64,000 bases of DNA from Candidatus Stoquefichus sp. (GTDB lineage Bacteria; Bacillota_I; Bacilli_A; Erysipelotrichales; Coprobacillaceae), in assembly GCA_021768625.1 (NCBI GenBank), contig JAETUM010000008.1, positions 1-64,000 of the forward strand. The letters are read 5' to 3'. The notes under the pieces are model-generated. The model was not told the origin of the DNA. It searched no databases and worked only from the letters and a program-made list of their open reading frames with translations. Of this stretch, positions 29,079 to 36,736 are shown piece by piece. Position 1 is the stretch's first letter. The number at the start of each line of letters is the position of its first letter. Made by a program: the position numbers and the translations under genes.

Positions 29079-29942
29079 ATGAGAAATAATATATTAAAGA
29101 TACTTTCTATTATATGTTTAATAAGTTGTACAAGTTGCCAAACAAAAGATAAAAATGTTGTTCAAGAAGATGAAAAGAAGATGATTGTTGAGAAAAATGG
29201 GAAAACATTACAGACAAGAATTTTAGTACCTCAAGGATACACAAGAACCAAGGTTAAAAAGAAAAGCTTAGGAACATTTTTAAGACAATATTCATTGAAA
29301 GAAGATGGAAGTCCTATCTTATTATATAATGGAGAAAAAAGAAGTAGACAAAATAATCATATAGCAATATTTCAATTACCATTAGAAAATGCTGATCTTC
29401 AACAATGTGCAGATTCAATTATGCGTGTTTATGCTGAATATTTTTATCAAACAAAACAATATCATAAAATATCTTTTCATTTTGTAAATGGTTTTGAAGC
29501 AAAGTATTCTAAATGGAGGAAGGGATATGGTATATCTGTTAATGGTGATTATGTAAAATGGGTAAAAACATCACAAGAACATACATCATATGAAAGTTTT
29601 CAAAAATATTTAAGAATTGTTTTTTCTTATGCAAGTACTCTTTCTATGGATAAGGAATCAAAGCCAATTCAAACATCACAGATTCAAATAGGAGATGTCT
29701 TTTTAAAGGATGGAAGTCCAGGACATGTTGTAATGATTGTTGATGTATGTGAAAATAAAAGTGGTAAAAAAGCATTTTTATTAGCGCAGGGATATATGCC
29801 TGCTCAAGAATTTCATATATTAAAAAATATGAAACATGAAGATGATCCTTGGTATTATGAGGACGAGGTGACATATCCATTTATAACACCTGAATATATT
29901 TTTGAAAAAGGAAGTTTAAAACATTTGGTTTATGAGAGATAA
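29079..29942 (+). CDS. DUF4846 lipoprotein
   Basis: 287 residues. An N-terminal signal with a lipobox-like end (LISCTSC, likely Cys22 or so) suggests lipid anchoring. The remainder is DUF4846: PILLYNGEKRSRQNNHIAIF, then DLQQCADSIMRVYAEYFY, HFVNGF, a YSKWRKGYG stretch and the late GDVFLKDGSPGHVVMIVDV plus AQGYMPAQEFHI. The family's C-terminal part resembles amidase folds with a conserved HVV; no reaction is assigned. ATG 29079 follows GGTGATG, a moderate ribosome site. Confidence 0.88.
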   Translation: MRNNILKILSIICLISCTSCQTKDKNVVQEDEKKMIVEKNGKTLQTRILVPQGYTRTKVKKKSLGTFLRQYSLKEDGSPILLYNGEKRSRQNNHIAIFQLPLENADLQQCADSIMRVYAEYFYQTKQYHKISFHFVNGFEAKYSKWRKGYGISVNGDYVKWVKTSQEHTSYESFQKYLRIVFSYASTLSMDKESKPIQTSQIQIGDVFLKDGSPGHVVMIVDVCENKSGKKAFLLAQGYMPAQEFHILKNMKHEDDPWYYEDEVTYPFITPEYIFEKGSLKHLVYER

Positions 29943-29996
29943 TTAAATCTTTAAATATCTCTTTTCTTTTTGTATACTTATAAAAGGGTGAGGGGT

Positions 29997-30680
29997 ATGA
30001 AAAGAAATATAACAGAAGCATTAAAAGCATCTATTCCTGTCATGATGGGATATATTGTCTTGGGAATAGCGTTTGGTGTGCTTTTGGAGAGTAAAGGATA
30101 TAATTGGATTTATGCATTATTAATGAGTTGTTTCGTTTATGCAGGAAGTATGCAGTTTGTAACTATTAATTTATTAGTTACAGGATCAACTCTTGTCAAT
30201 GCTGCTATTATGACATTGCTGATTAATGCAAGACATTTGGTTTATGGGTTATCTATGATTAAAAGGTTTGAGAATTTAGGCAAGTTAAAGCCATATATGA
30301 TTTTTTCATTAACAGATGAAACATACTCACTATTAGTGGGAGTCAAAACACCTAAAGATTGTGATGAAAAGTTATTTTTATTTTTTATATCTTTCTTTGA
30401 TCAATGCTATTGGGTTATTGGAAGTTTGTTAGGCTCACTTATTGGGTCTTTGTTGACAATCAATACAACAGGATTAGATTTTGCAATGACAGCATTATTT
30501 GTTGTTATTGTTTTAGACCAATTCTTAACGTCTCAAAAACATTGTTATACTTATTTAGGCTTTGTTATAAGTATCTTATGTTTGATTGTCTTTGGAAGTG
30601 ATGCTTTTATTATTCCTTCAATGATAGGAATAATTATAGGCTTATCATTAATGTATAAAGGAGGAAAAACACATGCATGA
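29997..30680 (+). CDS. azlC: AzlC-family branched-chain amino acid exporter, large subunit
   Basis: 227 residues from ATG 29997 (AGGGGTATG context, GGGTGAGG upstream). It matches AzlC: ALKASIPVMMGYIVLGIAFG opening, SMQFVTINLL and NARHLVYGLSM. Multiple membrane helices. AzlCD export branched-chain amino acids and some analogues. Overlaps azlD by eight bases. The next gene (SGNH hydrolase) is close, but unrelated by function. Confidence 0.92.
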   Translation: MKRNITEALKASIPVMMGYIVLGIAFGVLLESKGYNWIYALLMSCFVYAGSMQFVTINLLVTGSTLVNAAIMTLLINARHLVYGLSMIKRFENLGKLKPYMIFSLTDETYSLLVGVKTPKDCDEKLFLFFISFFDQCYWVIGSLLGSLIGSLLTINTTGLDFAMTALFVVIVLDQFLTSQKHCYTYLGFVISILCLIVFGSDAFIIPSMIGIIIGLSLMYKGGKTHA

Positions 30681-30987
30681 ATTGATGATAATAGGTGTTG
30701 TTGCAGTCATTACTCTTCTTATACGTGCTTTACCTTTTCTTATTCTTAAAGATAAAAGTAATCCTTATATTGAATATTTAGGGGATGTTCTTCCTTATGC
30801 AATTATGGCAATGCTTGTTGTTTATTGTTTGAAAGGTGTTCATTTATTAACAGGAAATCATGGGATTTGTGAAATAATAGGAGTATTAAGTGTTTCATTG
30901 ATATATCTTTATAAAAGAAATACGTTGTTATCTATCTTTGTAGGAACAATGATTTATATGATATGTGTACAAATTATATTTGTTTAG
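30673..30987 (+). CDS. azlD: AzlD-family branched-chain amino acid exporter, small subunit
   Basis: 104 residues, four membrane helices: ELMIIGVVAVITLLIRALPFLI, then YIEYLGDVLPYAIMAMLVVYCL, the family centre. Works with AzlC. ATG 30673 has AAGGAGG upstream within azlC and overlaps it by eight bases. Confidence 0.9.
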   Translation: MHELMIIGVVAVITLLIRALPFLILKDKSNPYIEYLGDVLPYAIMAMLVVYCLKGVHLLTGNHGICEIIGVLSVSLIYLYKRNTLLSIFVGTMIYMICVQIIFV

Positions 30988-30998
30988 GAGGACTTGTG

Positions 30999-31676
30999 AT
31001 GAAAGAAAATATGAAATATGATACAAATCGTTATCAGTTAAGAGAATATGTATTAGAGAGAATGTTAGAAATTATTCAACAACAAAAACATGTTGTTAAA
31101 GGTGGAACTGTTTTTTATGGAGACTCGTTAACACAGTATTTTGATTTAGAAAAATATATGGATAATATTGCTAATAAATATAATTGTGGAATTGCAGGAA
31201 TAACATCTGATATCTTATTACATTTTATAGATGAAGGTGTTTTAAAGTATGAACCAAGTCAAGTATTCTTAATGATAGGAACAAATGATTTAGGAGATAC
31301 TATTATGGCAAGTCCTAGAGATATTGCTTTAAATGTTAAAGAAATGGTTGAACTTATTCATTATAATTTACCTGAGTGTAAAATTTATTTAGTGAGTTGT
31401 ATTCCATGTTTAGAAAAATATCATGGTTATAAAGCATTAAAAAAAGGAATAAGAAGTAATGATATGTTGAAAATCATTTTTAAGGAGTATAAACGCACGA
31501 TTCCTTATGAATATGTTAACTTCATAAATGTTTATCAAGCTTTATGTAATAAAAAAGGAGAACCAATTGAGAACTATTATCAAGATGGTTTACATATTAA
31601 TGATGAAGGTTATCTTCATTACTCACAAGAAATAAAGAAGTATCTTAAGGAGGAAGATCATGCAACAATATTGTGA
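30999..31676 (+). CDS. SGNH/GDSL-family hydrolase
   Basis: 225 residues from ATG 30999 behind AGGAGG. Block I is GDSLTQYF with nucleophile Ser43, block III is GTNDLG near 97, and block V is DGLHINDEGY with the catalytic Asp and His. No signal peptide is visible, so it acts in the cytoplasm. These enzymes hydrolyse esters or remove acetyl groups from sugars or lipids. Overlaps the following alpha/beta hydrolase gene by 17 bases, so both are coupled. Confidence 0.9.
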   Translation: MKENMKYDTNRYQLREYVLERMLEIIQQQKHVVKGGTVFYGDSLTQYFDLEKYMDNIANKYNCGIAGITSDILLHFIDEGVLKYEPSQVFLMIGTNDLGDTIMASPRDIALNVKEMVELIHYNLPECKIYLVSCIPCLEKYHGYKALKKGIRSNDMLKIIFKEYKRTIPYEYVNFINVYQALCNKKGEPIENYYQDGLHINDEGYLHYSQEIKKYLKEEDHATIL

Positions 31677-32391
31677 AATAGCAACACCAAAAGGTATTAT
31701 GAGAGGCTTTTTTCATAAGCCATCTTTAGATAACTTTCCTGTATGCATTATTTTTCATGGATTTACAGGTTGTAATACAGGTACAAAGTTTTCATATACA
31801 CGTATTTCTCGTTTATTAGAAGACAATGGAATAGGAAGTATTCGCATGGATTTTTTAGGAAGCGGAGAATCAGATTTAAGTTTTAAAGATATGACCTTTG
31901 GTGATGAACTTTCATGTGCTCGTATTATTTTAGAAGAAGTTCTGCGATTGTCTACAACAAAAGAGGTTTATATTCTTGGACATTCTATGGGTGGTGTTAT
32001 TGCAAGTGAACTTGCAAAATTATATTCTCATGATATTCAAAAAATGTGTTTATGGGCACCAGCTTTTAATCTTCCACAAGCTATTGAATATTTAAAAGGA
32101 GATGTCAAAGAAGCAAAAACATATGATCATAATGGTTTTGAGATATCACATCAATTTGTAGAAGATATATTATCAAGAGATTTCTATAAAGATTTAAATA
32201 TTTATAAAAATAAATTAATGATTATACATGGGACTAATGATAAAACTGTACCCTATGATATTAGTAAAAAATATTTAGAGAAGTTTAATTCTCCAGTATT
32301 TTATTCTATAAAGGATGCTACACATAATTATGATACAGTAGCCCATATTCAAGAAGTTATTCAACTAACATGTGATTTTTTTATAAAATGA
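31660..32391 (+). CDS. Alpha/beta-hydrolase
   Basis: 243 residues from ATG 31660 behind GGAGGAAG. Nucleophile Ser109 in GHSMGG, catalytic Asp in GTNDKTVP and His in DATHNYDTV; oxyanion loop FHGFTG. Resembles serine aminopeptidase/monoacylglycerol lipase-type esterases. Coupled to the SGNH hydrolase; two hydrolases together suggest stepwise breakdown of an ester. Its stop codon is part of a cre-like sequence preceding the hyd promoter. Confidence 0.9.
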   Translation: MQQYCEIATPKGIMRGFFHKPSLDNFPVCIIFHGFTGCNTGTKFSYTRISRLLEDNGIGSIRMDFLGSGESDLSFKDMTFGDELSCARIILEEVLRLSTTKEVYILGHSMGGVIASELAKLYSHDIQKMCLWAPAFNLPQAIEYLKGDVKEAKTYDHNGFEISHQFVEDILSRDFYKDLNIYKNKLMIIHGTNDKTVPYDISKKYLEKFNSPVFYSIKDATHNYDTVAHIQEVIQLTCDFFIK

Positions 32392-32402
32392 AAGCGTTTT
32401 AT
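32388..32402 (+). promoter_or_regulatory. cre-like site before the hyd operon
   Basis: ATGAAAGCGTTTTAT matches the catabolite-responsive element consensus (WTGNAARCGNWWWCA) at 13 of 15 positions; the last two differ. It overlaps the first base of the -35 region (TTGAAC 32402-32407). Confidence 0.35.
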
Positions 32403-32430
32403 TGAACAAAAAAAGAAAAAGGTGTATATT
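32402..32430 (+). promoter_or_regulatory. Promoter of the hyd operon
   Basis: TTGAAC (32402-32407), 17-base spacer, TATATT (32425-32430). Start near 32437 leaves a leader of about 114 nt. Confidence 0.6.
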
Positions 32431-32436
32431 TAAAGA

Positions 32437-32550
32437 AGAACCCGACATAAAGATGTTTTTATCTGACTGAAAGGTACGCATACACAGAATCATGTTGCTT
32501 TTGCCGTACCTTTTACAGGTATGGTTTTTTATATTTAAAGGAGGCGTTTT
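32437..32550 (+). ncRNA. Riboswitch-like leader of the hyd operon, class unknown
   Basis: Two mutually exclusive hairpins are visible. AAAGGTACG (32470-32478) pairs perfectly with CGTACCTTT (32505-32513). CCGTACCT (32504-32511) pairs instead with AGGTATGG (32517-32524; one G-U), and this second stem is followed by TTTTTT (32525-32530), a terminator. Upstream lies a small A/T hairpin (about 32445-32463). The ribosome site AAAGGAGGCG follows at once. This is the architecture of a transcription-controlling riboswitch or protein/tRNA-sensing leader. I tested by eye the well-known consensus blocks (TPP, S-box, FMN, cobalamin, preQ1, T-box, c-di-GMP) and none is present. Confidence 0.55.
32504..32530 (+). 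terminator. Conditional terminator in hyd leader
   Basis: Eight-base-pair stem CCGTACCT / AGGTATGG, 5-base loop, TTTTTT. It stands before the hyd genes, after their promoter, and competes with an upstream 9-bp antiterminator stem. Confidence 0.75.
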
Positions 32551-32808
32551 ATGGAAACAAGAGTAGCTATTATGGGTATTATTGTAGAGGATACAGAGTC
32601 GGTAAATCAATTAAACATACTATTACATGAATATGGGCGATATATTGTAGGAAGAATGGGAATTCCATATAGAGACAAAGGGATTCATATTATAAGTATT
32701 GCGATTGATGCACCTCAAGATACAATATCCTCACTCACAGGGAAAATAGGAAAACTACCTGGAATTGGTGTGAAAACAGCCTATTCAAATAAAATATATC
32801 ATGAATAA
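32551..32808 (+). CDS. TM1266-like iron-only hydrogenase system regulator
   Basis: 85 residues. Opens METRVAIMGIIVEDTESVNQLN and contains LHEYGRYIVGRMGIPYRDKGIHIISIAIDAP, characteristic of the TM1266-like ACT/NikR-C fold proteins found in [FeFe]-hydrogenase loci. The protein family is annotated as a putative regulator but has no DNA-binding domain, and its ligand is unknown. ATG 32551 follows AAAGGAGG and overlaps hydE by eight bases, giving a four-gene operon. Confidence 0.85.
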   Translation: METRVAIMGIIVEDTESVNQLNILLHEYGRYIVGRMGIPYRDKGIHIISIAIDAPQDTISSLTGKIGKLPGIGVKTAYSNKIYHE

Positions 32809-33850
32809 TAAATTATTGGAGTTGATAGATCGTTTGGCAAATAATCATGCATTATCTTTAGAAGAATATGAGTATTTAATTAAAAATCGTAATCCTGAGG
32901 TTGTTCAATATGCAAAGCAAAAAGCTGTAACAATAAGAAAACAAATCTTTGGTAATAAAGTTTATATAAGAGGGTTAATAGAGATAAGCAATATTTGTAA
33001 GAATGATTGTTTGTATTGTGGTATTCGTTGCAGTAATAAAACATGTGAAAGATATAGATTATCTGAAGAAGACATACTTGAATGTTGTGAAGAAGGTTAT
33101 CAACTAGGATTTCATACTTTTGTTTTACAAGGTGGAGAAGATGCTTATTTTAGTGATGATGTTCTGTGTCATTTATTAGAAACAATGAAGTCAAAATATC
33201 CTGATTGTGCAATTACATTATCATTGGGAGAAAGAAGTAAAGAAAGTTATGTTCGTCTTTTCCAAGCAGGAGCAAATCGTTATCTATTACGACATGAAAC
33301 AGCAGACCAACACCATTATCAAAAATTACATCCTTCTTATATGTCTTATGAGAATAGAATGAAATGTTTATATACTCTTAAGGAAATAGGGTATCAAACA
33401 GGTTGTGGATTTATGGTTGGGTCACCATACCAAGATGAAAAAATGCTTGCGAAAGATTTAAAGTTTATCGAGGAATTTCATCCACAAATGTGCGGAATAG
33501 GACCATTTATTCCACACAATGCAACACCCTTTAAAGATATGAGAGCGGGAAGTGTAGATTTAACTTGTTATTTGTTGTCATTAATACGACTTATTTATCC
33601 ATCTATTTTGTTGCCATCAACGACAGCATTAGGAACAATAGATACACAAGGAACTGAAAAGGGGATACAAGCAGGAGCTAATGTTATTATGCCAAATCTA
33701 TCACCATTATCAGTTAGAAAAAAATATGAATTATATAATCATAAAAAACACACAGGTGAAGAATCTGCCCAAAACAAAAATAGATTAGCATTAAAAATGA
33801 AAGAAATTGGTTATGAGATTGTCACAGAACGTGGTGATTTCAGAGAGTAA
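32801..33850 (+). CDS. hydE: [FeFe]-hydrogenase H-cluster maturation radical SAM enzyme HydE
   Basis: 349 residues. The radical-SAM cluster site Cx3Cx2C is Cys66, Cys70 and Cys73 (CKNDCLYC), within an IEISNIC context typical of HydE/BioB-like enzymes. Later GGEDAYFSDD and MVGSPYQDEKMLAKDLKFI agree with HydE. HydE acts with HydG and HydF on the precursor of the 2Fe subcluster, supplying the azadithiolate bridge. Overlaps the TM1266-like gene; hydG starts 17 bases after its stop. Confidence 0.94.
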   Translation: MNNKLLELIDRLANNHALSLEEYEYLIKNRNPEVVQYAKQKAVTIRKQIFGNKVYIRGLIEISNICKNDCLYCGIRCSNKTCERYRLSEEDILECCEEGYQLGFHTFVLQGGEDAYFSDDVLCHLLETMKSKYPDCAITLSLGERSKESYVRLFQAGANRYLLRHETADQHHYQKLHPSYMSYENRMKCLYTLKEIGYQTGCGFMVGSPYQDEKMLAKDLKFIEEFHPQMCGIGPFIPHNATPFKDMRAGSVDLTCYLLSLIRLIYPSILLPSTTALGTIDTQGTEKGIQAGANVIMPNLSPLSVRKKYELYNHKKHTGEESAQNKNRLALKMKEIGYEIVTERGDFRE

Positions 33851-33867
33851 GAGAGGAAGAAAGAAGA

Positions 33868-35316
33868 ATGGCTATTTATAATCCAAAATCATTAAAAGCA
33901 GAAGAATTTATTAATGATCAAGAAATACTTGATACATTAGAATATGCAGAGAAAAATAAAAATAATGTTGAATTAATTGATCAAATATTAGAGAAGGCAC
34001 GTCCTATTCAAACAAAAACGGGTGCAAAATGTCAAGGATTAACACATCGAGAAGCATCTGTTTTACTAGCATGTGAAATACCTGAAAAAATAGAGGAAAT
34101 GTATAAGATTGCTGAAGAAATTAAGTTAGCATTTTATGGGAATCGTATTGTATTGTTTGCTCCGTTATATTTATCTAATTATTGTGTCAATGGATGTTTA
34201 TATTGTCCATATCATTTAAAGAACAAACATATTGGTCGTAAAAAACTAACACAAGAAGAAGTTCGACAAGAGGTTATTGCTTTACAAGATATGGGACATA
34301 AACGTCTTGCAATAGAGGCTGGAGAAGATCCCGTTCATAATCCTATTGAATATATCCTTGAATGTATTCAAACAATTTATGGGGTAAATCATAAAAATGG
34401 AGCTATTCGTAGAGTCAATGTTAACATTGCAGCAACAACAGTAGAAAACTATCGAAAATTAAAAGAAGCAGGAATAGGAACATATATTTTATTCCAAGAA
34501 ACTTATCATAAAAAGAGTTATTTAGAATTACATCCAACAGGACCAAAGCATGATTATGATTATCATACAGAAGCTATGGATCGTGCTATGGAAGGTGGTA
34601 TAGATGATGTCGGATTAGGTGTTTTATTTGGACTAGAAATGTATAAGTATGAATTTGCTGGACTTATTATGCATGCTGAACATTTAGAGGCAGTTCATGG
34701 GGTTGGGCCACATACAATTAGTGTCCCACGTGTTAAACATGCTGATGATATTGATCCTACAGCTTTTGATAATTCTATTTCTGATGAAATTTTCACAAAA
34801 ATTGCAGCATGTATTCGTCTAGCTGTTCCATATACAGGAATGATTGTTTCAACAAGAGAATCAGAAGAAGTAAGACAAAAATTATTACAAGTTGGTGTTT
34901 CACAAGTTAGTGGAGCTTCTCGCACATCTGTAGGAGGATATACAGAAGAAGAACGTCCACATGATACAGAACAGTTTGATGTTTCTGATCAACGTACATT
35001 AGATGAGGTAGTTCGTTGGTTAATGGAAAGTGGACATATACCATCATTCTGTACAGCTTGTTATAGAGAAGGAAGAACGGGAGATAGATTTATGTCATTA
35101 TGTAAAAGTGGTCAAATTCTAAACTGTTGTCATCCTAATGCTCTTATGACACTTACAGAATATCTTGAAGATTATGCAAGTGAACAAACAAGAGAAATTG
35201 GTTATCAAATGATTGAAAAAGAACTTGAAAGAATTCCAAATGATAAAGTTCGTTCTATTGCAAAACAAAATATAGAAGATATTAAAAATTCTAATCGAAG
35301 AGATTTTCGTTTTTAA
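33868..35316 (+). CDS. hydG: [FeFe]-hydrogenase maturation tyrosine lyase HydG
   Basis: 482 residues. Radical-SAM Cx3Cx2C is Cys106, Cys110 and Cys113. The C-terminal auxiliary cluster motif Cx2Cx22C is complete, beginning CTAC and ending in CCHPNALMT. HydG splits tyrosine to p-cresol and dehydroglycine and makes the CO and CN ligands of the H-cluster. ThiH-like sequence, but with the auxiliary cluster region that distinguishes HydG. ATG 33868 follows GAGAGGAAG. Part of the hydE-hydG-hydF operon. Confidence 0.96.
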   Translation: MAIYNPKSLKAEEFINDQEILDTLEYAEKNKNNVELIDQILEKARPIQTKTGAKCQGLTHREASVLLACEIPEKIEEMYKIAEEIKLAFYGNRIVLFAPLYLSNYCVNGCLYCPYHLKNKHIGRKKLTQEEVRQEVIALQDMGHKRLAIEAGEDPVHNPIEYILECIQTIYGVNHKNGAIRRVNVNIAATTVENYRKLKEAGIGTYILFQETYHKKSYLELHPTGPKHDYDYHTEAMDRAMEGGIDDVGLGVLFGLEMYKYEFAGLIMHAEHLEAVHGVGPHTISVPRVKHADDIDPTAFDNSISDEIFTKIAACIRLAVPYTGMIVSTRESEEVRQKLLQVGVSQVSGASRTSVGGYTEEERPHDTEQFDVSDQRTLDEVVRWLMESGHIPSFCTACYREGRTGDRFMSLCKSGQILNCCHPNALMTLTEYLEDYASEQTREIGYQMIEKELERIPNDKVRSIAKQNIEDIKNSNRRDFRF

Positions 35317-35335
35317 ATAGGGGGAGGATAAATAT

Positions 35336-36535
35336 ATGGGGTTAAATGATGTTGCATCAGCAGAACGTATTCATATAGGCTTTTTTGGATTAAGAAATGC
35401 TGGGAAATCAAGTGTTGTTAATAGCATTACAAACCAGAGTCTTTCAGTAGTATCACCTGTTAAAGGGACAACAACTGATCCAGTCAAAAAAGCTATGGAA
35501 CTTTTACCTTTAGGTCCAGTTGTTATTATTGATACACCTGGTATTGATGATGAAGGAGAACTAGGAGAATTACGTGTCAGAAAAGCCAAAGACACGCTTA
35601 GTCATAGTGATATAGCTGTTCTTGTTGTTGATGCGACATGTGGGCTAACAACTATAGACCAACAACTAATTTCTCTTTTTAAAGAACGCCAAATACCATA
35701 TATCATTGCTTATAATAAGTCTGATTTAATGACAAATTATCCTATTTCTAAAGAAAATGAAATATACATAAGTGCTAAGGAAAAGTATAATATTAATGAA
35801 CTAAAAGAAATGATTGCTAGATTGGCTAAGCAAAATAAGAATCATAAGGAATTAATTGCAGATCTATTATCTCCAGGAGATATTGTTGTTTTAGTTATAC
35901 CGATTGATTCATCAGCACCAAAAGGAAGACTAATACTCCCTCAACAACAAACAATAAGGGCTATTTTAGATGCAGGATGTATTGTTGTATCATGTCAAGA
36001 TAATGAATTAAAACAAACACTTGCTGCTTTATCAAAACAACCAAAGCTTGTTATAACAGATTCACAAGTTTTTCAAAAAGTTGCAAAGGATGTACCTGAA
36101 AATATTTTATTAACATCCTTTTCTATATTGTTTGCAAGATATAAAGGAGATATTGTAGAGGTCGTTAAAGGAGCGACTCAGTTAGATCATCTTCAAGATG
36201 GAGATACAGTTTTAATTAGTGAAGGATGTACACATCATCGTCAATGTGAGGATATTGGAACAGTGAAATTACCTCGATGGATAAAGCAATATACAGGTAA
36301 GGATATTCAATTTGTTTTTACTTCAGGAACAGAGTTTCCTGCTGATTTACCTTATTCACTTATCATTCATTGTGGAGGATGTATGTTAAATCAAAAAGAG
36401 ATGAACTATCGTATTCAATATGCGAGTCTTCAACAAGTTCCTATAACAAATTATGGACTTGCGATTGCACATATGAATGGTATACTTTATCGAAGTTTAA
36501 AACCTTTCCCAAATCTATTAGAATTATTTGATTAA
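35336..36535 (+). CDS. hydF: [FeFe]-hydrogenase maturation GTPase HydF
   Basis: 399 residues. N-terminal GTPase with P-loop GLRNAGKSS (18-26), DTPG and NKSD motifs, a middle dimerisation domain, and the C-terminal cluster site: a CTHH near residue 300 followed about 47 residues on by HCGGC, matching the HydF CxHx(46-53)HCxxC pattern. HydF is the scaffold that carries the 2Fe precursor to apo-hydrogenase. ATG 35336 follows GGGAGG. The hydrogenase itself (HydA) is not in the window, so this operon works in trans. Confidence 0.95.
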   Translation: MGLNDVASAERIHIGFFGLRNAGKSSVVNSITNQSLSVVSPVKGTTTDPVKKAMELLPLGPVVIIDTPGIDDEGELGELRVRKAKDTLSHSDIAVLVVDATCGLTTIDQQLISLFKERQIPYIIAYNKSDLMTNYPISKENEIYISAKEKYNINELKEMIARLAKQNKNHKELIADLLSPGDIVVLVIPIDSSAPKGRLILPQQQTIRAILDAGCIVVSCQDNELKQTLAALSKQPKLVITDSQVFQKVAKDVPENILLTSFSILFARYKGDIVEVVKGATQLDHLQDGDTVLISEGCTHHRQCEDIGTVKLPRWIKQYTGKDIQFVFTSGTEFPADLPYSLIIHCGGCMLNQKEMNYRIQYASLQQVPITNYGLAIAHMNGILYRSLKPFPNLLELFD

Positions 36536-36589
36536 ATGATATATGCTGATATAGTAAAAATAGAGAAGTAAGTCATAAATATGTCAATG

Positions 36590-36622
36590 AAGGATTAACT
36601 ATAAAGTTGATCCTTATTTTTA
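36590..36622 (+). terminator. Terminator of the hyd operon
   Basis: AAGGATTAAC (36590-36599) pairs with GTTGATCCTT (36606-36615; one G-U), then TTTTT after one A. Confidence 0.7.
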
Positions 36623-36682
36623 TGATTATTTTATAAAAATAAAAAATAGAATTCTTTTGATTATATCAACAATAATTTATTA

Positions 36683-36710
36683 TTGTGTTTTGACATAATT
36701 GTGTTATAAT
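36683..36710 (+). promoter_or_regulatory. Promoter of typA
   Basis: TTGTGT (36683-36688), 16-base spacer and TATAAT (36705-36710), with TG just before an extended -10 position. Confidence 0.5.
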
Positions 36711-36736
36711 CTAAAAGTTGAAAAGGAGTGCGAAAT

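Noticed and set aside
32437-32550. T-box or S-box identity for the hyd leader
   Set aside because: No T-box bulge sequence (GGTGGNACC-type) and no S-box core; the class stays open.
34715-34740. CACGTG-containing sequences (here, and near 24612 and 49331) as possible parS
   Set aside because: Flanks do not match the TGTTTCACGTGAAACA consensus, and the sites are within genes.
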